In this document: positions 33,247 through 42,293 of the stretch, piece by piece
How positions within the stretch are numbered: the stretch's first letter is position 1
How the letters are laid out: each line of letters opens with the position of its first letter
Source: Spirillospora albida
GTDB lineage: Bacteria > Actinomycetota > Actinomycetes > Streptosporangiales > Streptosporangiaceae
Assembly: GCF_000718255.1 (NCBI RefSeq)
Contig: NZ_JOFJ01000002.1
Coordinates: 124,001-188,000, forward strand
Direction of reading: 5' to 3'
DNA: 64,000 bases
The notes under the pieces: model-generated
Databases searched by the model: none
The model's input: the letters and a program-made list of their open reading frames with translations, nothing else
What the model was told of the DNA's origin: nothing
Translations under genes and position numbers: made by a program

Positions 33247-35478
33247 TCATACGGCGGCCGCGGCGGCGGGTGCCACGGTCACCGGGACGCCGTTGAAGAC
33301 GGCGTTGCCCGACAGGGGGTCGATCTCCTGTTCGTCGGTGACGGCGTTGGCGTTGACGCCCGCGTGGGCGCGGGCGACGCCCGTGCGGGTGCCGGGGCGG
33401 TCGTGGCCCCAGCCGTGCGGGAGGCTGACGACGCCCGCCATGACGGTGTCGGTGGGCTCCGCGATCGCCTCGATCTCGCCCGCCCGGGACGTGACGCGGA
33501 CGGTGTCGCCGTCCGCGATGCCGAGGCGCGCGGCGTCCTCGGGGTTGAGCTGGAGGGTGCAGCGGTTCGACCCGGTGACCAGGACGGGCAGGTTGTGCAG
33601 CCAGCTGTTGTTCGAGCGCAGCTGGCGGCGGCCGATCAGCACCATGCCGGGGACGGGCTCCGCCATCGCGGCGAGGAGCCGGTCGACGTCGGCGGCGAAC
33701 GCCGGCGGGCACAGCTCGATCCTTCCGGACGCGGTGCACAGGACGTCGTCCAGGCGCGGCTTGAGGGCGCCGAGGTCGAGGCCGTGGGGGTGCTCGGTGC
33801 GCAGCCGGGTGAGGGTGAGGCCGTCCGGGTCGGCGCCGAAGCCGTCGCCGTAGGGGCCGAGCCGCAGCATCATGTCGAGGCGCTGCTCGGTGGTGGTCTC
33901 CCCGTCGAGCATCTTGCGGAGCTCGGCCGCGTCGCGGCCGTGCACCGGGGACTCCGCCGGCTCGGTCGCCTTCGCCAGCGTCGACATGATGATCATCTCG
34001 TCGAGGGCGTCGGTGCCGGCGTCCATGCCGGACGCGATGACGGCGAGCCGGCCGAGCAGCTCCGCCTCGCTCGGGCGGCCGTCCGGCAGCGGCACCAGCG
34101 GCGGCGAGTAGCGGACGTAGTCGCGGACGGCGAGGCCCAGCAGCGCGAAGTCGAAGTGCGGCGTCTGCACCGGCCGCGGCGGCGGCAGGATCACGTGCGC
34201 GTGCCGGGTGGTCTCGTTCAGGTAAGGGTCGACGCTCACCATGAACTCGAGGCCGCCGAACAGCTCGTCGAGGCGGGCGCCGTTCGGGGCGGACAGCACC
34301 GGGTTGCCGCCGATGGTGATCAGCGCCTTGATCTGGCCTTCACCGGGCGTCGCGATCTCGTCGGCGAGGGTCGCGACCGGCAGCTCGCCGCTGACCTCGG
34401 GCAGGTTCCGGACGCGGCTGCGCCACCGGCCCGTCGTGTACGGCCGCCCCTTGCGGTAGGTGGGCACGTGCGCGCGGAGCGGGAACATCGCGCCGCCGGG
34501 CCGGTCGAGGTTGCCGGTGAGGACGTTCAGGACGTCCACGAGCCAGCTGTTCAGCGTCCCGAACGCCTGCGTGCAGGTGCCGATGCGGCCGTAGACGGCG
34601 GCGCGCTCGGCGGCGGCGAGCTCGCGGGCCGTCCGGCGGATCGTGTCGGCGGGGATCCCCGTCATCCCGGCGGCGCGCTCGGGCGTGTGGCCGGCCACGA
34701 GGGCGCGCAGCTCGTCCAGGCCGTTGACCCGGTCGAACAGCCGGTCGGACGTGAGGTTCTCGGCGAACAGCACATGGACGAGCGCCATCAGCAGGTACGC
34801 GTCGGCGCCGGGCCGGATGAACAGGTGCTCGTCGGCGAGCTCGGCGGTGCGGGTGCGGCGGGGGTCGATGACGGTGACCTTCCCGCCGCGCGCCTGGATC
34901 GCCTTGAGGCGTCCGGGGAAGTCGGGCGCGGACGCGAGGCTGCCGTTGGACTCGAGCGGGTTCGCGCCGAGCATCAGCAGGTGGTCGGTGCGGTCCAGGT
35001 CCGGGACGGGGATCGCGAACGGGTCGCCGAACACGGCGCCGCAGCTGACGTGCTTCGGCATCTGGTCGGCGGTGCTGGCCGAGTAGACGTTGCGGGTGCC
35101 GAGCGCCTTGACGATCGCGGAGATGTAGAGCGGCCCCGCGACCGAGTGGGCGGTCGGGTTGCCGAGGTAGACGGCGACGGAGTCCTTCCCGTGCCGCGCG
35201 ATGACGTCGGCGAGCCGTTCCCGGACGGTCGCGAACGCCTCGTCCCAGGACGTCTCGGCGAACCCGGCGCCGTCCCGGGCGAGCGCGCCGGTCAGCCGGT
35301 CGGGGTCGCCGTCGAGAGCGCCGAGGGTGGCGCCCTTGGGGCAGATGAAGCCCTTGCTGAACGGGTCGTTCCGGTCGCCCCGGACGCGCGTCACCGTCCC
35401 CTCGCCGTCAAGGGTCAGCTCAAGACCGCAGAGGGCCTCGCAGAGGGGACAGGTACGAAACGCCGTGCGGTCGCCCAT
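33247..35478 (-). CDS. molybdopterin-dependent oxidoreductase (formate dehydrogenase/nitrate reductase superfamily)
   Basis: The 743-residue enzyme has the N-terminal [4Fe-4S] motif with Cys at 10, 13, 17 and 46 (CPLCEALCGLELT ... FICPKGA), the molybdopterin domain with YLGNPTAHSV and VIDPRRTRTAELAD, and the C-terminal dinucleotide-binding domain (PVLVTGSNRCTLQLNPEDAA). It would use a bis-molybdopterin guanine dinucleotide cofactor in the cytoplasm. No twin-Arg signal is present. The substrate is not clear; annotated relatives are called simply molybdopterin oxidoreductase. I chose the ATG 35478 because AAGGAG lies before it and the Fe-S motif must begin close to the start. No subunit genes are adjacent. 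Confidence 0.9.
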   Translation of the reverse strand: MGDRTAFRTCPLCEALCGLELTLDGEGTVTRVRGDRNDPFSKGFICPKGATLGALDGDPDRLTGALARDGAGFAETSWDEAFATVRERLADVIARHGKDSVAVYLGNPTAHSVAGPLYISAIVKALGTRNVYSASTADQMPKHVSCGAVFGDPFAIPVPDLDRTDHLLMLGANPLESNGSLASAPDFPGRLKAIQARGGKVTVIDPRRTRTAELADEHLFIRPGADAYLLMALVHVLFAENLTSDRLFDRVNGLDELRALVAGHTPERAAGMTGIPADTIRRTARELAAAERAAVYGRIGTCTQAFGTLNSWLVDVLNVLTGNLDRPGGAMFPLRAHVPTYRKGRPYTTGRWRSRVRNLPEVSGELPVATLADEIATPGEGQIKALITIGGNPVLSAPNGARLDELFGGLEFMVSVDPYLNETTRHAHVILPPPRPVQTPHFDFALLGLAVRDYVRYSPPLVPLPDGRPSEAELLGRLAVIASGMDAGTDALDEMIIMSTLAKATEPAESPVHGRDAAELRKMLDGETTTEQRLDMMLRLGPYGDGFGADPDGLTLTRLRTEHPHGLDLGALKPRLDDVLCTASGRIELCPPAFAADVDRLLAAMAEPVPGMVLIGRRQLRSNNSWLHNLPVLVTGSNRCTLQLNPEDAARLGIADGDTVRVTSRAGEIEAIAEPTDTVMAGVVSLPHGWGHDRPGTRTGVARAHAGVNANAVTDEQEIDPLSGNAVFNGVPVTVAPAAAAAV

Positions 35479-35817
35479 GTGAGCACTCCTTGTGAACCGA
35501 ACCGGATTCTCATCATGGCCCGTCCGGTCCGGTGTGCGCCATGGGTGGAATGGCCGGTCTCGGGTTTCGCTACGATGCGTCATCGATCGCTCGAAGTGAT
35601 CATGCGTTGACGGGGTGGAGGGGACGACCCCCGCGGTCATGACGCAGAGTGCGCCGCCGCCTACTTTTGTCAACCGACCAACAATCCGTGCTGCCGTTTT
35701 ATAGCGGAAATCGCAGTGTCCGAGACCACACCTCCTCCGATACCGTCACGCACACCCCGCGTGGGAGCGGGGCAGGACGCCGTGGCCCCCCGCACGGCGC
35801 ACATACGGAGAGTGACA
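35479..35817. other. divergent regulatory region between the oxidoreductase and the esterase
   Basis: About 340 bases without a gene. It holds CGATCGCTCGAAGTGATC, an imperfect inverted repeat near 35584, and TTGTCA-N6-CAACAA at 35667-35684, a weak version of the palindrome found upstream of the lipid genes at 52324 and 61318. The sequence around 35660-35710 is less GC-rich than its surroundings, as promoters here tend to be. Confidence 0.5.
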
Positions 35818-36864
35818 ATGCCGCGTGTTCCACGTGGCCGGCGCGGCGCGCGCCGGATCACCGCGATTCTGACCGCGACGACGCTGGCAGCCGGGACGCT
35901 GGCCGTCCCGCCCGCGCAGGCCGCCGCCGGGCTGCGCAAGGCCGACACCGGGGCCGCGATCACCGGATACCAGCGGCTGGACGCGAACACCTTCGACATC
36001 GCGGTGCGGTCGCCGTCGCTGGGCCAGACCGCGAAGGTCCGCGTCATCACCCCGAAGGGCTGGTCGCCGACGTCGCAGCAGCGCTGGCCCGTCCTCTACA
36101 CGTTCCACGGCGGCGCGGACAACTACGTCTCCTGGACGCGCAGCACCGACATCGAGCAGGTCGCCGCGCGCTACAACGCGATGGTCGTCATGCCCGAGGG
36201 CGGGGCGAACGGCTCGTACACCGACTGGTACAACGACGGCCGGGGCGGGACTCCGAAGTGGGAGACCTTCCACCTGCGCGAGGTCGTCCAGCTCATGGAG
36301 CGGAACTACCGGGCCGGGAACCAGCGGGCCGCGATGGGGATCTCGTCCGGCGGCCAGGGCGCCATCACCTACGCCGCCCGGTTCCCCGGGTTCTTCAAGT
36401 ACGCCGCGTCGTTCAGCGGGATCGTCCACCTGACCAAGCCCGGCATCCCCGCGATCCTGATGGCGCAGGGCTTCGCGAGCGACCCGAGCCAGAACCCGTT
36501 CCTCATCTGGGGGAACCTCGACCAGCACGCGGCGAACTGGCGGGCGCACGACCCGTACCTGCTCGCGTCCCGGCTGCGGGGCACCGGCCTGTACCTGTCG
36601 TCGGGGACGACCGGGAACCCCGGGCGGCTCGACCCGCCCTACGTCGGCTGGGACTTCGTGAAGAACCGCCTCCTCGGCGGGCTCAGCGAGGCCGTCGCCG
36701 GCTCCACGAACGCGTCGCTGGCCGCCCGCCTCAAGCAGCTGAGGATCCCCGTCACGACCCACATCTACGGCGACGGCTGGCACCAGTGGGGCTACTGGAC
36801 GGAAGAGATGCACACCACCTACCCGCTGATGATGAAGGCGATCGGCGCCAAGCGGGTCGCCTGA
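35818..36864 (+). CDS. secreted Ag85-like alpha/beta-hydrolase (esterase/acyltransferase family), copy 1
   Basis: The 348-residue product starts with a basic stretch and a signal peptide ending near AQAA (residues 33-37). The mature part is an esterase-fold protein: PVLYTFHGGADNY, VVMPEGGANGSYTDWYNDG, nucleophile elbow GISSGGQGA with Ser177, and the catalytic His region YGDGWHQWGYWTEEM near 320. The pattern GDG(W/R)H(Q/S)W matches the mycolyltransferase Ag85/esterase D family. It is 50-60% similar by eye to the copy at 56958. The start ATG 35818 has GGAGAG before it; an earlier ATG at 35716 would add 34 residues that hide the signal peptide. It stands 67 bases before the CapA genes. Confidence 0.85.
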   Translation: MPRVPRGRRGARRITAILTATTLAAGTLAVPPAQAAAGLRKADTGAAITGYQRLDANTFDIAVRSPSLGQTAKVRVITPKGWSPTSQQRWPVLYTFHGGADNYVSWTRSTDIEQVAARYNAMVVMPEGGANGSYTDWYNDGRGGTPKWETFHLREVVQLMERNYRAGNQRAAMGISSGGQGAITYAARFPGFFKYAASFSGIVHLTKPGIPAILMAQGFASDPSQNPFLIWGNLDQHAANWRAHDPYLLASRLRGTGLYLSSGTTGNPGRLDPPYVGWDFVKNRLLGGLSEAVAGSTNASLAARLKQLRIPVTTHIYGDGWHQWGYWTEEMHTTYPLMMKAIGAKRVA

Positions 36865-36931
36865 CCGAACCTCCCGCCGGCCTCCGGCGTCCAAGCAGGT
36901 CAGAGTCATCAGGGACGCGGGAGGCGGCGGC

Positions 36932-37993
36932 ATGGGCGGTACACGGACGAGGGCGGCGCGGGTGCTCGCGCTGCTGGCAGTGCCCGCCCTGGCGGCCGGC
37001 ACGGCGGCCTGCGGACCGCTGGCCCCCGCGATCGACGATCAGATCGGCGAGTCGTTCACGGTCGCGTTCGGCGGCGACATCCACTTCGAGGGGATGCTGC
37101 GGGCAAGGCTCGACGCGAACCCGGACACTGTTCTCGCGCCGGTCGCCAAGGAGCTGAAGGGCGCCGACCTCGCGGTCGTCAATCTGGAGACCGCGGTCAC
37201 CGACGGCGGCACCCCCGCCCCCAAGCAGTTCACGTTCCGGGCCCCCTCGACCGCCTTCCGGGCGCTGAAGGCCGCCGGCGCGGACGTCGCGTCCATGGCC
37301 AACAACCACGGCATGGACTACGGCGAGCCCGGCCTGCGCGACTCGCTCGCCGCCGCGAAGCAGGCCGGATTCCCCGTGGTCGGCATCGGCCGGAACGCCG
37401 CCGAGGCGTACACGCCGCACCGGTTCGAGGTGAACGGCAACAAGGTCGCGGTCATCGGCGCCACCCAGGTCCTGGACGACAACCTGATCGACGCGTGGAC
37501 GGCGACGGACGCCAGGGCGGGCCTCGCGTCCGCGAAGAACGCGCCCCGGCTCGTCCAGGCCGTGAAGCGGGCGCGCGAGGACGCCGACATCGTCATCGTG
37601 AACCTGCACTGGGGCCAGGAGCTGAACCAGTGCGCGACGCCGGCGCAGAGGCAGCTCGCCGCGCAGCTCGCCGACGCGGGCGCGGACGCCATCGTCGGCG
37701 GTCACGCGCACGTCCTCCAGGCCGGGGGCTACCTGAAGAAGAGCTACGTCCACTACGGCCTCGGGAACTTCGTCTTCTACAACTCCTCCGGACGGACGGC
37801 GCAGAGCGGTGTGCTGACCCTCACCTTCAACCCGGCGCAGAAGACGACGCCGTCGAAGGTGGTCCAGGCGCACTGGGCTCCCGCCGTCATCACCGACGGT
37901 GTCGCGACGCCCCTCGCGGGCGCCGCCGCGCAGGACGCGCGCGAGCGGTGGGAACGGCTCCGGACCTGCGCGGATGTGCGAGCGAAGGTGTGA
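36932..37993 (+). CDS. CapA/PgsA-type metallophosphatase lipoprotein, copy 1
   Basis: This 353-residue secreted protein has a signal peptide with a lipobox-like end (LAAGTAAC, Cys27). The CapA fold follows: VAFGGDIHFEGML, DLAVVNLETAVT, SMANNHGMDYGEPGLRDSL, IVNLHWGQELNQC and IVGGHAHVLQAGGYL, with YGLGNFVFY near the end. These hold the Asp, Asn and His metal ligands of the calcineurin-like phosphoesterases. CapA/PgsA proteins take part in polyglutamate capsule making, but single copies in actinomycetes may act on other cell-wall polymers. The next gene is a clear paralogue, 58 bases later. Confidence 0.85.
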   Translation: MGGTRTRAARVLALLAVPALAAGTAACGPLAPAIDDQIGESFTVAFGGDIHFEGMLRARLDANPDTVLAPVAKELKGADLAVVNLETAVTDGGTPAPKQFTFRAPSTAFRALKAAGADVASMANNHGMDYGEPGLRDSLAAAKQAGFPVVGIGRNAAEAYTPHRFEVNGNKVAVIGATQVLDDNLIDAWTATDARAGLASAKNAPRLVQAVKRAREDADIVIVNLHWGQELNQCATPAQRQLAAQLADAGADAIVGGHAHVLQAGGYLKKSYVHYGLGNFVFYNSSGRTAQSGVLTLTFNPAQKTTPSKVVQAHWAPAVITDGVATPLAGAAAQDARERWERLRTCADVRAKV

Positions 37994-38051
37994 CTCCGCA
38001 TGTGGGGGAAGGCCCATGGCATGCTTGGCCGAGCAGACCAGGGGAGGTCCG

Positions 38052-39143
38052 ATGCGGGGGAGTACGGTCGCACTGACGGCGATGGCCGGCGCGGTGACGC
38101 TCGCCGCCGCCGCGTGCGGGGGCGGGGGCGGCGCGAAGGCGGAGGGCTCGACGCCGCCGCCGAAGGCGTCCACGCCGGCGCAGGGCGGTGAGCGGCAGGC
38201 GCCGGCCGCCAAGCAGCCGATCACGATCGCGTTCGGCGGCGACACGCACTTCGAGGGCCAGCTGCGCGCCCGCCTCGCGAACCCGAGGACGGCGCTCGGC
38301 CCCATCGCCCGGCAGCTCACCGCCGCCGACCTCGCGATGGTCAACCTGGAGACCGCGATCACGACGGGCGGCACGCCCGCGCCCGCCAAGGCGTTCACGT
38401 TCCGCGCGCCGCCGTCCGCGTTCCGGGCCCTCAAGGCCGCCGGGGTCGACGTCACGTCCATGGCCAACAACCACGGCATGGACTACATGCAGGGCGGCCT
38501 CCGCGACTCCCTCGCCGCGATCAGGCGCACCGGCTTCCCGACCGTCGGCATCGGCCGCAACGCCGACGAGGCGTACCGCGCGCACCGCGTCACCGTGAAG
38601 GGCAACCGGCTCGCCATCGTCGGCGCGACCCAGGTCCTCGACGACCACCTCATCGGGCCGTGGACGGCGACCGCCGCCCAGGGCGGTCTCGCGTCGGCGA
38701 AGAACGTCCCCCGGATGGTCCAGGCGGTGAAGGACGCGCGTAAGGACTCCGACGTCGTCATCGTCCACCTCCACTGGGGCCAGGAGATGAACCCCTGCCC
38801 GCTGCCCCGCCAGAAGTCCCTCGCGCGGCAGCTCGCCGACGCGGGCGCCGACATCATCGTCGGCGGCCACGCCCACATCCCCCTGGGCGGCGGCTACATG
38901 GGCGGCAAGTACGTCCACTACGGCCTGGGCAACTTCGTGTTCTACTCGGCCGGCGGCCAGACGGCGAACTCCGGCGTCCTCCTCCTGCGCGTCGAGAACG
39001 GCAAGGTCACGGCCGACAAGTGGAAGCCCGCCCGCATCTCCGGCGGGATCCCGCAGCTCATGAGGGGCGCCGCCGCGGCCGCGGAGCTGAAGCGCTACAA
39101 CGGCCTGCGCCGCTGCACCGGTCTGGCGGCACGTCCGTCGTGA
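38052..39143 (+). CDS. CapA/PgsA-type metallophosphatase lipoprotein, copy 2
   Basis: This 363-residue paralogue of the preceding gene starts at ATG 38052 with GGGGAGG before it. The signal peptide ends at a stronger lipobox (TLAAAAC, Cys22), followed by a Gly/Pro/Thr-rich spacer. The metal motifs are the same: IAFGGDTHFEG, MVNLETAITT, SMANNHGMDY, VHLHWGQEMNPC, GGHAHIPLGGG and YGLGNFVFYS. Long identical blocks (LKAAG.DV.SMANNHGMDY, GATQVLDD) show tandem duplication. A terminator follows at 39145-39177, so the two CapA genes probably form a unit. Confidence 0.85.
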   Translation: MRGSTVALTAMAGAVTLAAAACGGGGGAKAEGSTPPPKASTPAQGGERQAPAAKQPITIAFGGDTHFEGQLRARLANPRTALGPIARQLTAADLAMVNLETAITTGGTPAPAKAFTFRAPPSAFRALKAAGVDVTSMANNHGMDYMQGGLRDSLAAIRRTGFPTVGIGRNADEAYRAHRVTVKGNRLAIVGATQVLDDHLIGPWTATAAQGGLASAKNVPRMVQAVKDARKDSDVVIVHLHWGQEMNPCPLPRQKSLARQLADAGADIIVGGHAHIPLGGGYMGGKYVHYGLGNFVFYSAGGQTANSGVLLLRVENGKVTADKWKPARISGGIPQLMRGAAAAAELKRYNGLRRCTGLAARPS

Positions 39144-39144
39144 C

Positions 39145-39177
39145 GCCTGGACTCTCCCCCCGTGGGAGACGCCAGGC
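39145..39177 (+). terminator. terminator after the CapA pair
   Basis: GCCTGG pairs with CCAGGC and CTCCC with GGGAG across a small internal loop, closing a 5-base apical loop. It overlaps an earlier in-frame start (GTG 39162) for the MerR gene, which supports the later start at 39186. Confidence 0.65.
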
Positions 39178-39185
39178 TGGGCTCT

Positions 39186-39944
39186 GTGAGTGAAGACCTC
39201 CTGCCCATCGGGCGCTTCGCGCGGCTCTGCCGGCTGAGCGTCAAGCAGCTGCGGCACTACGACGACCTGGGCCTTCTCGCCCCGGCGTGGACGGATCCCG
39301 CGTCCGGCTACCGGTACTACCGGTCCGGCCAGGCGCGGGACGCCCTCACGATCGGGCTGCTCCGGTCGGTGGACGTGCCGCTGCCGCTCATCGCGCGCGT
39401 GCTGGCGTCCGGCGGCGGTACGGACGCGCTGAAAGAGGCGCGCGATCGCGCCGAGGCCGAGATGGACCGGCGCCGCCGCGCCCTCGTCCTCCTCGACCGG
39501 CTGCTGGACGAGGGGCTCCCGGAGACGCCGGTCTCGATCGTCCGGGAACCGGCCCGCCGGGTGGCGACGGCGCGGGAGCCCGCGACGCCCGCCACGATTC
39601 CGGCGGCGACCGGGGCGTGCGTGGCGCGGCTGCTGGCCGGCGGCCCGCCGCCCGGAGTGCTGACCGGGCTGTTCCCGCTGGACATCACGGACGAGTTCGA
39701 CGTCCGTGTGACCGTCGAGACACCGTCGGGTGACGATCTGCTGCCCGGCGGCGCGTTCGCCGCCGCGCTGCACGTCGGGCCCTACGACCGGATCCCGCTC
39801 ACCGTGCACGGACTGCTGGCGTGGTTCGGCGACCACGGGCACACGCCGTCCGGGCCGGTCCGGGAGGTCTACCTCGATGATCCCGGCACCACCGAACCCG
39901 ATCGCCTGGAGACCCGGGTGATGATCCCCCTGGAGGAGACGTGA
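39186..39944 (+). CDS. MerR-family regulator with a GyrI-like effector domain
   Basis: The 252-residue protein starts with the MerR helix-turn-helix (IGRFARLCRLSVKQLRHYDD followed by LGLLAPAWTDPASGYRYYRS). A coiled linker follows (RDRAEAEMDRRRRALVLLDR), then a C-terminal ligand-binding domain of the BmrR/GyrI type (AAALHVGPYDRIPLTVHGLL). Such regulators sense amphipathic drugs. The GTG 39186 is used. The stop overlaps the next gene, a free-standing GyrI-like protein, as GTGA, so the two act as a coupled pair. Confidence 0.85.
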   Translation: MSEDLLPIGRFARLCRLSVKQLRHYDDLGLLAPAWTDPASGYRYYRSGQARDALTIGLLRSVDVPLPLIARVLASGGGTDALKEARDRAEAEMDRRRRALVLLDRLLDEGLPETPVSIVREPARRVATAREPATPATIPAATGACVARLLAGGPPPGVLTGLFPLDITDEFDVRVTVETPSGDDLLPGGAFAAALHVGPYDRIPLTVHGLLAWFGDHGHTPSGPVREVYLDDPGTTEPDRLETRVMIPLEET

Positions 39945-40486
39945 ACAGGTACGAGGCTTCCGCGCAGCCGGAGCTGGTGGAGTGCGGCCCGGTGTCCGGG
40001 CTCGCGGTGACCGGTCAGGGCGAGCCCGGTGGCGCCGCCTACGGCGCGAGCGTCGGCGCGCTCTACGCGGTGATGGGCGCGCTGGAGGCGCCGATGGTGC
40101 CGCTCGAGGGCTTCTGGTGGACGGAGGACGAGCGCCCGCCGCTCGAGGTGCCGCGCGGCGAATGGTGGTGGCATCTGTTCCTCGCGCTTCCCGACGGGAC
40201 GGCCCCGGAGGCCGTCCGCGCGGCGCGGGAGAAGGTGCGGGCCGGTGTTCCGGCGGCCTCGCGCGTCCAGCAGGTCACGATCCATGAGGGGCGCTGCGTG
40301 CAGATGCTGCACTTCGGGGACTACGCGGACGAGCCCGCGAGCCTCGCGCGGATGGGAGCCCTGATGGAGGCCGAGGGGCTTGCCATGAACGGGCCGCACC
40401 ATGAGGTCTACCTGTCGGATCCGAGGGAAACCGACCCGGAGAAGAAGGCGACGATCCTCCGCCATCCTGTGCGGGCGGCAGGCTAG
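39941..40486 (+). CDS. GyrI-like small-molecule-binding domain protein
   Basis: The 181-residue protein has the GyrI-like (SOUL/BmrR C-terminal) pattern: LYAVMGALEAPMVPLEGFWW, EWWWHLFLALPDG, VTIHEGRCVQMLHFGDYADEP and GPHHEVYLSDPRETDPEKKA. A Glu in the family's hydrophobic pocket may bind cationic ligands. It starts at a GTG overlapping the MerR stop. Likely role: binds a toxic small molecule or acts as a drug hydrolase, since some GyrI-like proteins hydrolyse cyclopropanoids; not shown here. Confidence 0.8.
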   Translation: MNRYEASAQPELVECGPVSGLAVTGQGEPGGAAYGASVGALYAVMGALEAPMVPLEGFWWTEDERPPLEVPRGEWWWHLFLALPDGTAPEAVRAAREKVRAGVPAASRVQQVTIHEGRCVQMLHFGDYADEPASLARMGALMEAEGLAMNGPHHEVYLSDPRETDPEKKATILRHPVRAAG

Positions 40487-40550
40487 ACACGCGGCCTCAG
40501 GGGCGTAGGTTCTCGTTCGGGAGCACCGTCGAGCGGGCGAGGTGGACGCG

Positions 40551-42293
40551 ATGCGGGACCAGCGGGTGACGTCGGGGCGGATCGAGCTGGCCGTCCGGGT
40601 GCGGGGCGAGGAGAACCGGCCGACGGTCGTCCTCGTCCACGGATACCCCGACACGAGCGCGATGTGGGACGAGGTCGCGGAGCGGCTCGCCGGGCGGTTC
40701 CGGGTCGTCGCCTACGACGTGCGGGGCGCCGGAGCGTCCACGGAGCCGGACGACCCGGACGACTACGGGATGGACGCGCTGCTCGGCGACCTGGCCGCCG
40801 TCCTCGACGGAATCGGCGCCGACGCCCCGGTCCACCTCGTGGGCCACGACTGGGGGTCGGTGCAGGGCTGGGCGGCCGTCACCGGCGACCGCCTGGCCGG
40901 CCGCGTCGCGTCCTTCACCTCGATCTCCGGGCCCGACTGGCGGCACGCCGCCGACTGGGCGAGGGCGTCGCTGTGGTCCCCGCGGGGCGTCCGGGACGTC
41001 CTGGCGCAGGCGCGGCGCAGCGCCTACATGCCGCTGCTGGCCGCTCCGAGGGCCGGGCAGGTCGTGGCGCGGCTCGTCCCGATGACGTTCCGGCGCGCGA
41101 TCGGGGACGGCGAGCCCGCCCCGACGCTCGCCCGCGACGCCGTCCACGGGATCGGGCTGTACCGCGCGAACCTGGGCCTCCCGCCCGGCGACGCGCGGAC
41201 GGACGTGCCCGTCCAGCTGATCGTCCCGCTGCTGGACAGGTACGGGACGGCTCCGCTGCTGCTGTCGGCGCGCGGGCACGCGTCCCGCCTGCACGTTCGG
41301 CGGATCATGGCCGGGCACTGGGCGCCGCGCACCCATCCGGAGGCGATCGCGCGGTGGGTGTCCGAGTTCGTCGAGCATGTCGAGGGCGGGCCGGAGACGC
41401 CCGAGCTGGCGCGCGCCCGCGCCGCCGGGGAGCCGGGCCGGGAGTTCGGCGGCGCCCTCGTCGTCGTCACCGGGGCGGGGTCGGGGATCGGCCGCGCCAC
41501 GGCCGCCGCGTTCGCCGCGGAGGGCGCGCGGGTCGTGGTCGCCGACATCGACGAGGGTGGCGCGAAGCGCACCGTCGACGAGATCGGCGCGCGCGGCGGG
41601 GAGGCGCACGTCTACCAGGTCGACGTCGCCGACGCCGACGCGATGGAGCGGTTCGCCGAATACGTCCGGGACACGTTCGGCGTGCCGGACGTCGTCGTCA
41701 ACAACGCCGGCATCGCCCTCGCCGGTTCCCTCCTGGATATGGCGGAGGACGACTGGACGCGCATCCGCGCCATCAACCTCGACGGGGTCTACCGCGGCTG
41801 CCGGCTGTTCGGCCGGATGATGGCCGAGCGCGGCGAGGGCGGGCACCTGGTGAACGTGTCGTCGGTCGCGGCGTTCGCCCCGAGCGCCGACCTCGCCGCG
41901 TACGGGGCGACGAAGGCGGCGGTGCTGAACCTCAGCGAGAGCCTGCGCCTCGACCTGGAGCGGCACGGGATCGGGGTCACCGCGATCTGCCCCGGGGTGA
42001 TCGACACGCCGATCGCGGGCCGCACCCGCTTCGTGGGCGTGCCCGCGTCCGTCGCGGACGATCTGCGGGCGCGGGCGGGCGAGGCCGTCCGGCGGCGCGG
42101 CTACCCGCCGGAGAAGGTCGCGCGGGCGGTCCTGCGGGCCGTCCGGGACGACAGGGCGGTGGTCCCCGTCGCGCTGGAAGCGCACGTCGGGCGGGTGCTG
42201 TCCCGGGTGTCGCCGGCCGCGAACCGGGCGGTCGCCCGCCTCGGCCGCCGCGCGGGCGACCGGTGGCGGTCGCGGCTGGGATCCGGCTCCTAG
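40551..42293 (+). CDS. ephD: EphD-like alpha/beta hydrolase fused to a short-chain dehydrogenase
   Basis: The 580-residue product is a two-domain fusion. The N-terminal domain (about 1-295) is an epoxide-hydrolase-like alpha/beta hydrolase with VVLVHGYPDTSAMWDEVAER and the nucleophile GHDWGS (Asp). The C-terminal domain (about 305-580) is an SDR with VVTGAGSGIGRATAAAF, NNAGIALAG, and the catalytic Ser and YGATKAA. M. tuberculosis EphD (Rv2214c) has the same fusion; its partner substrates are thought to be lipids. The ATG 40551 has GAGG 8 bases before it. The stop lies in a CTAG shared with the convergent cyclophilin gene. Confidence 0.9.
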   Translation: MRDQRVTSGRIELAVRVRGEENRPTVVLVHGYPDTSAMWDEVAERLAGRFRVVAYDVRGAGASTEPDDPDDYGMDALLGDLAAVLDGIGADAPVHLVGHDWGSVQGWAAVTGDRLAGRVASFTSISGPDWRHAADWARASLWSPRGVRDVLAQARRSAYMPLLAAPRAGQVVARLVPMTFRRAIGDGEPAPTLARDAVHGIGLYRANLGLPPGDARTDVPVQLIVPLLDRYGTAPLLLSARGHASRLHVRRIMAGHWAPRTHPEAIARWVSEFVEHVEGGPETPELARARAAGEPGREFGGALVVVTGAGSGIGRATAAAFAAEGARVVVADIDEGGAKRTVDEIGARGGEAHVYQVDVADADAMERFAEYVRDTFGVPDVVVNNAGIALAGSLLDMAEDDWTRIRAINLDGVYRGCRLFGRMMAERGEGGHLVNVSSVAAFAPSADLAAYGATKAAVLNLSESLRLDLERHGIGVTAICPGVIDTPIAGRTRFVGVPASVADDLRARAGEAVRRRGYPPEKVARAVLRAVRDDRAVVPVALEAHVGRVLSRVSPAANRAVARLGRRAGDRWRSRLGSGS

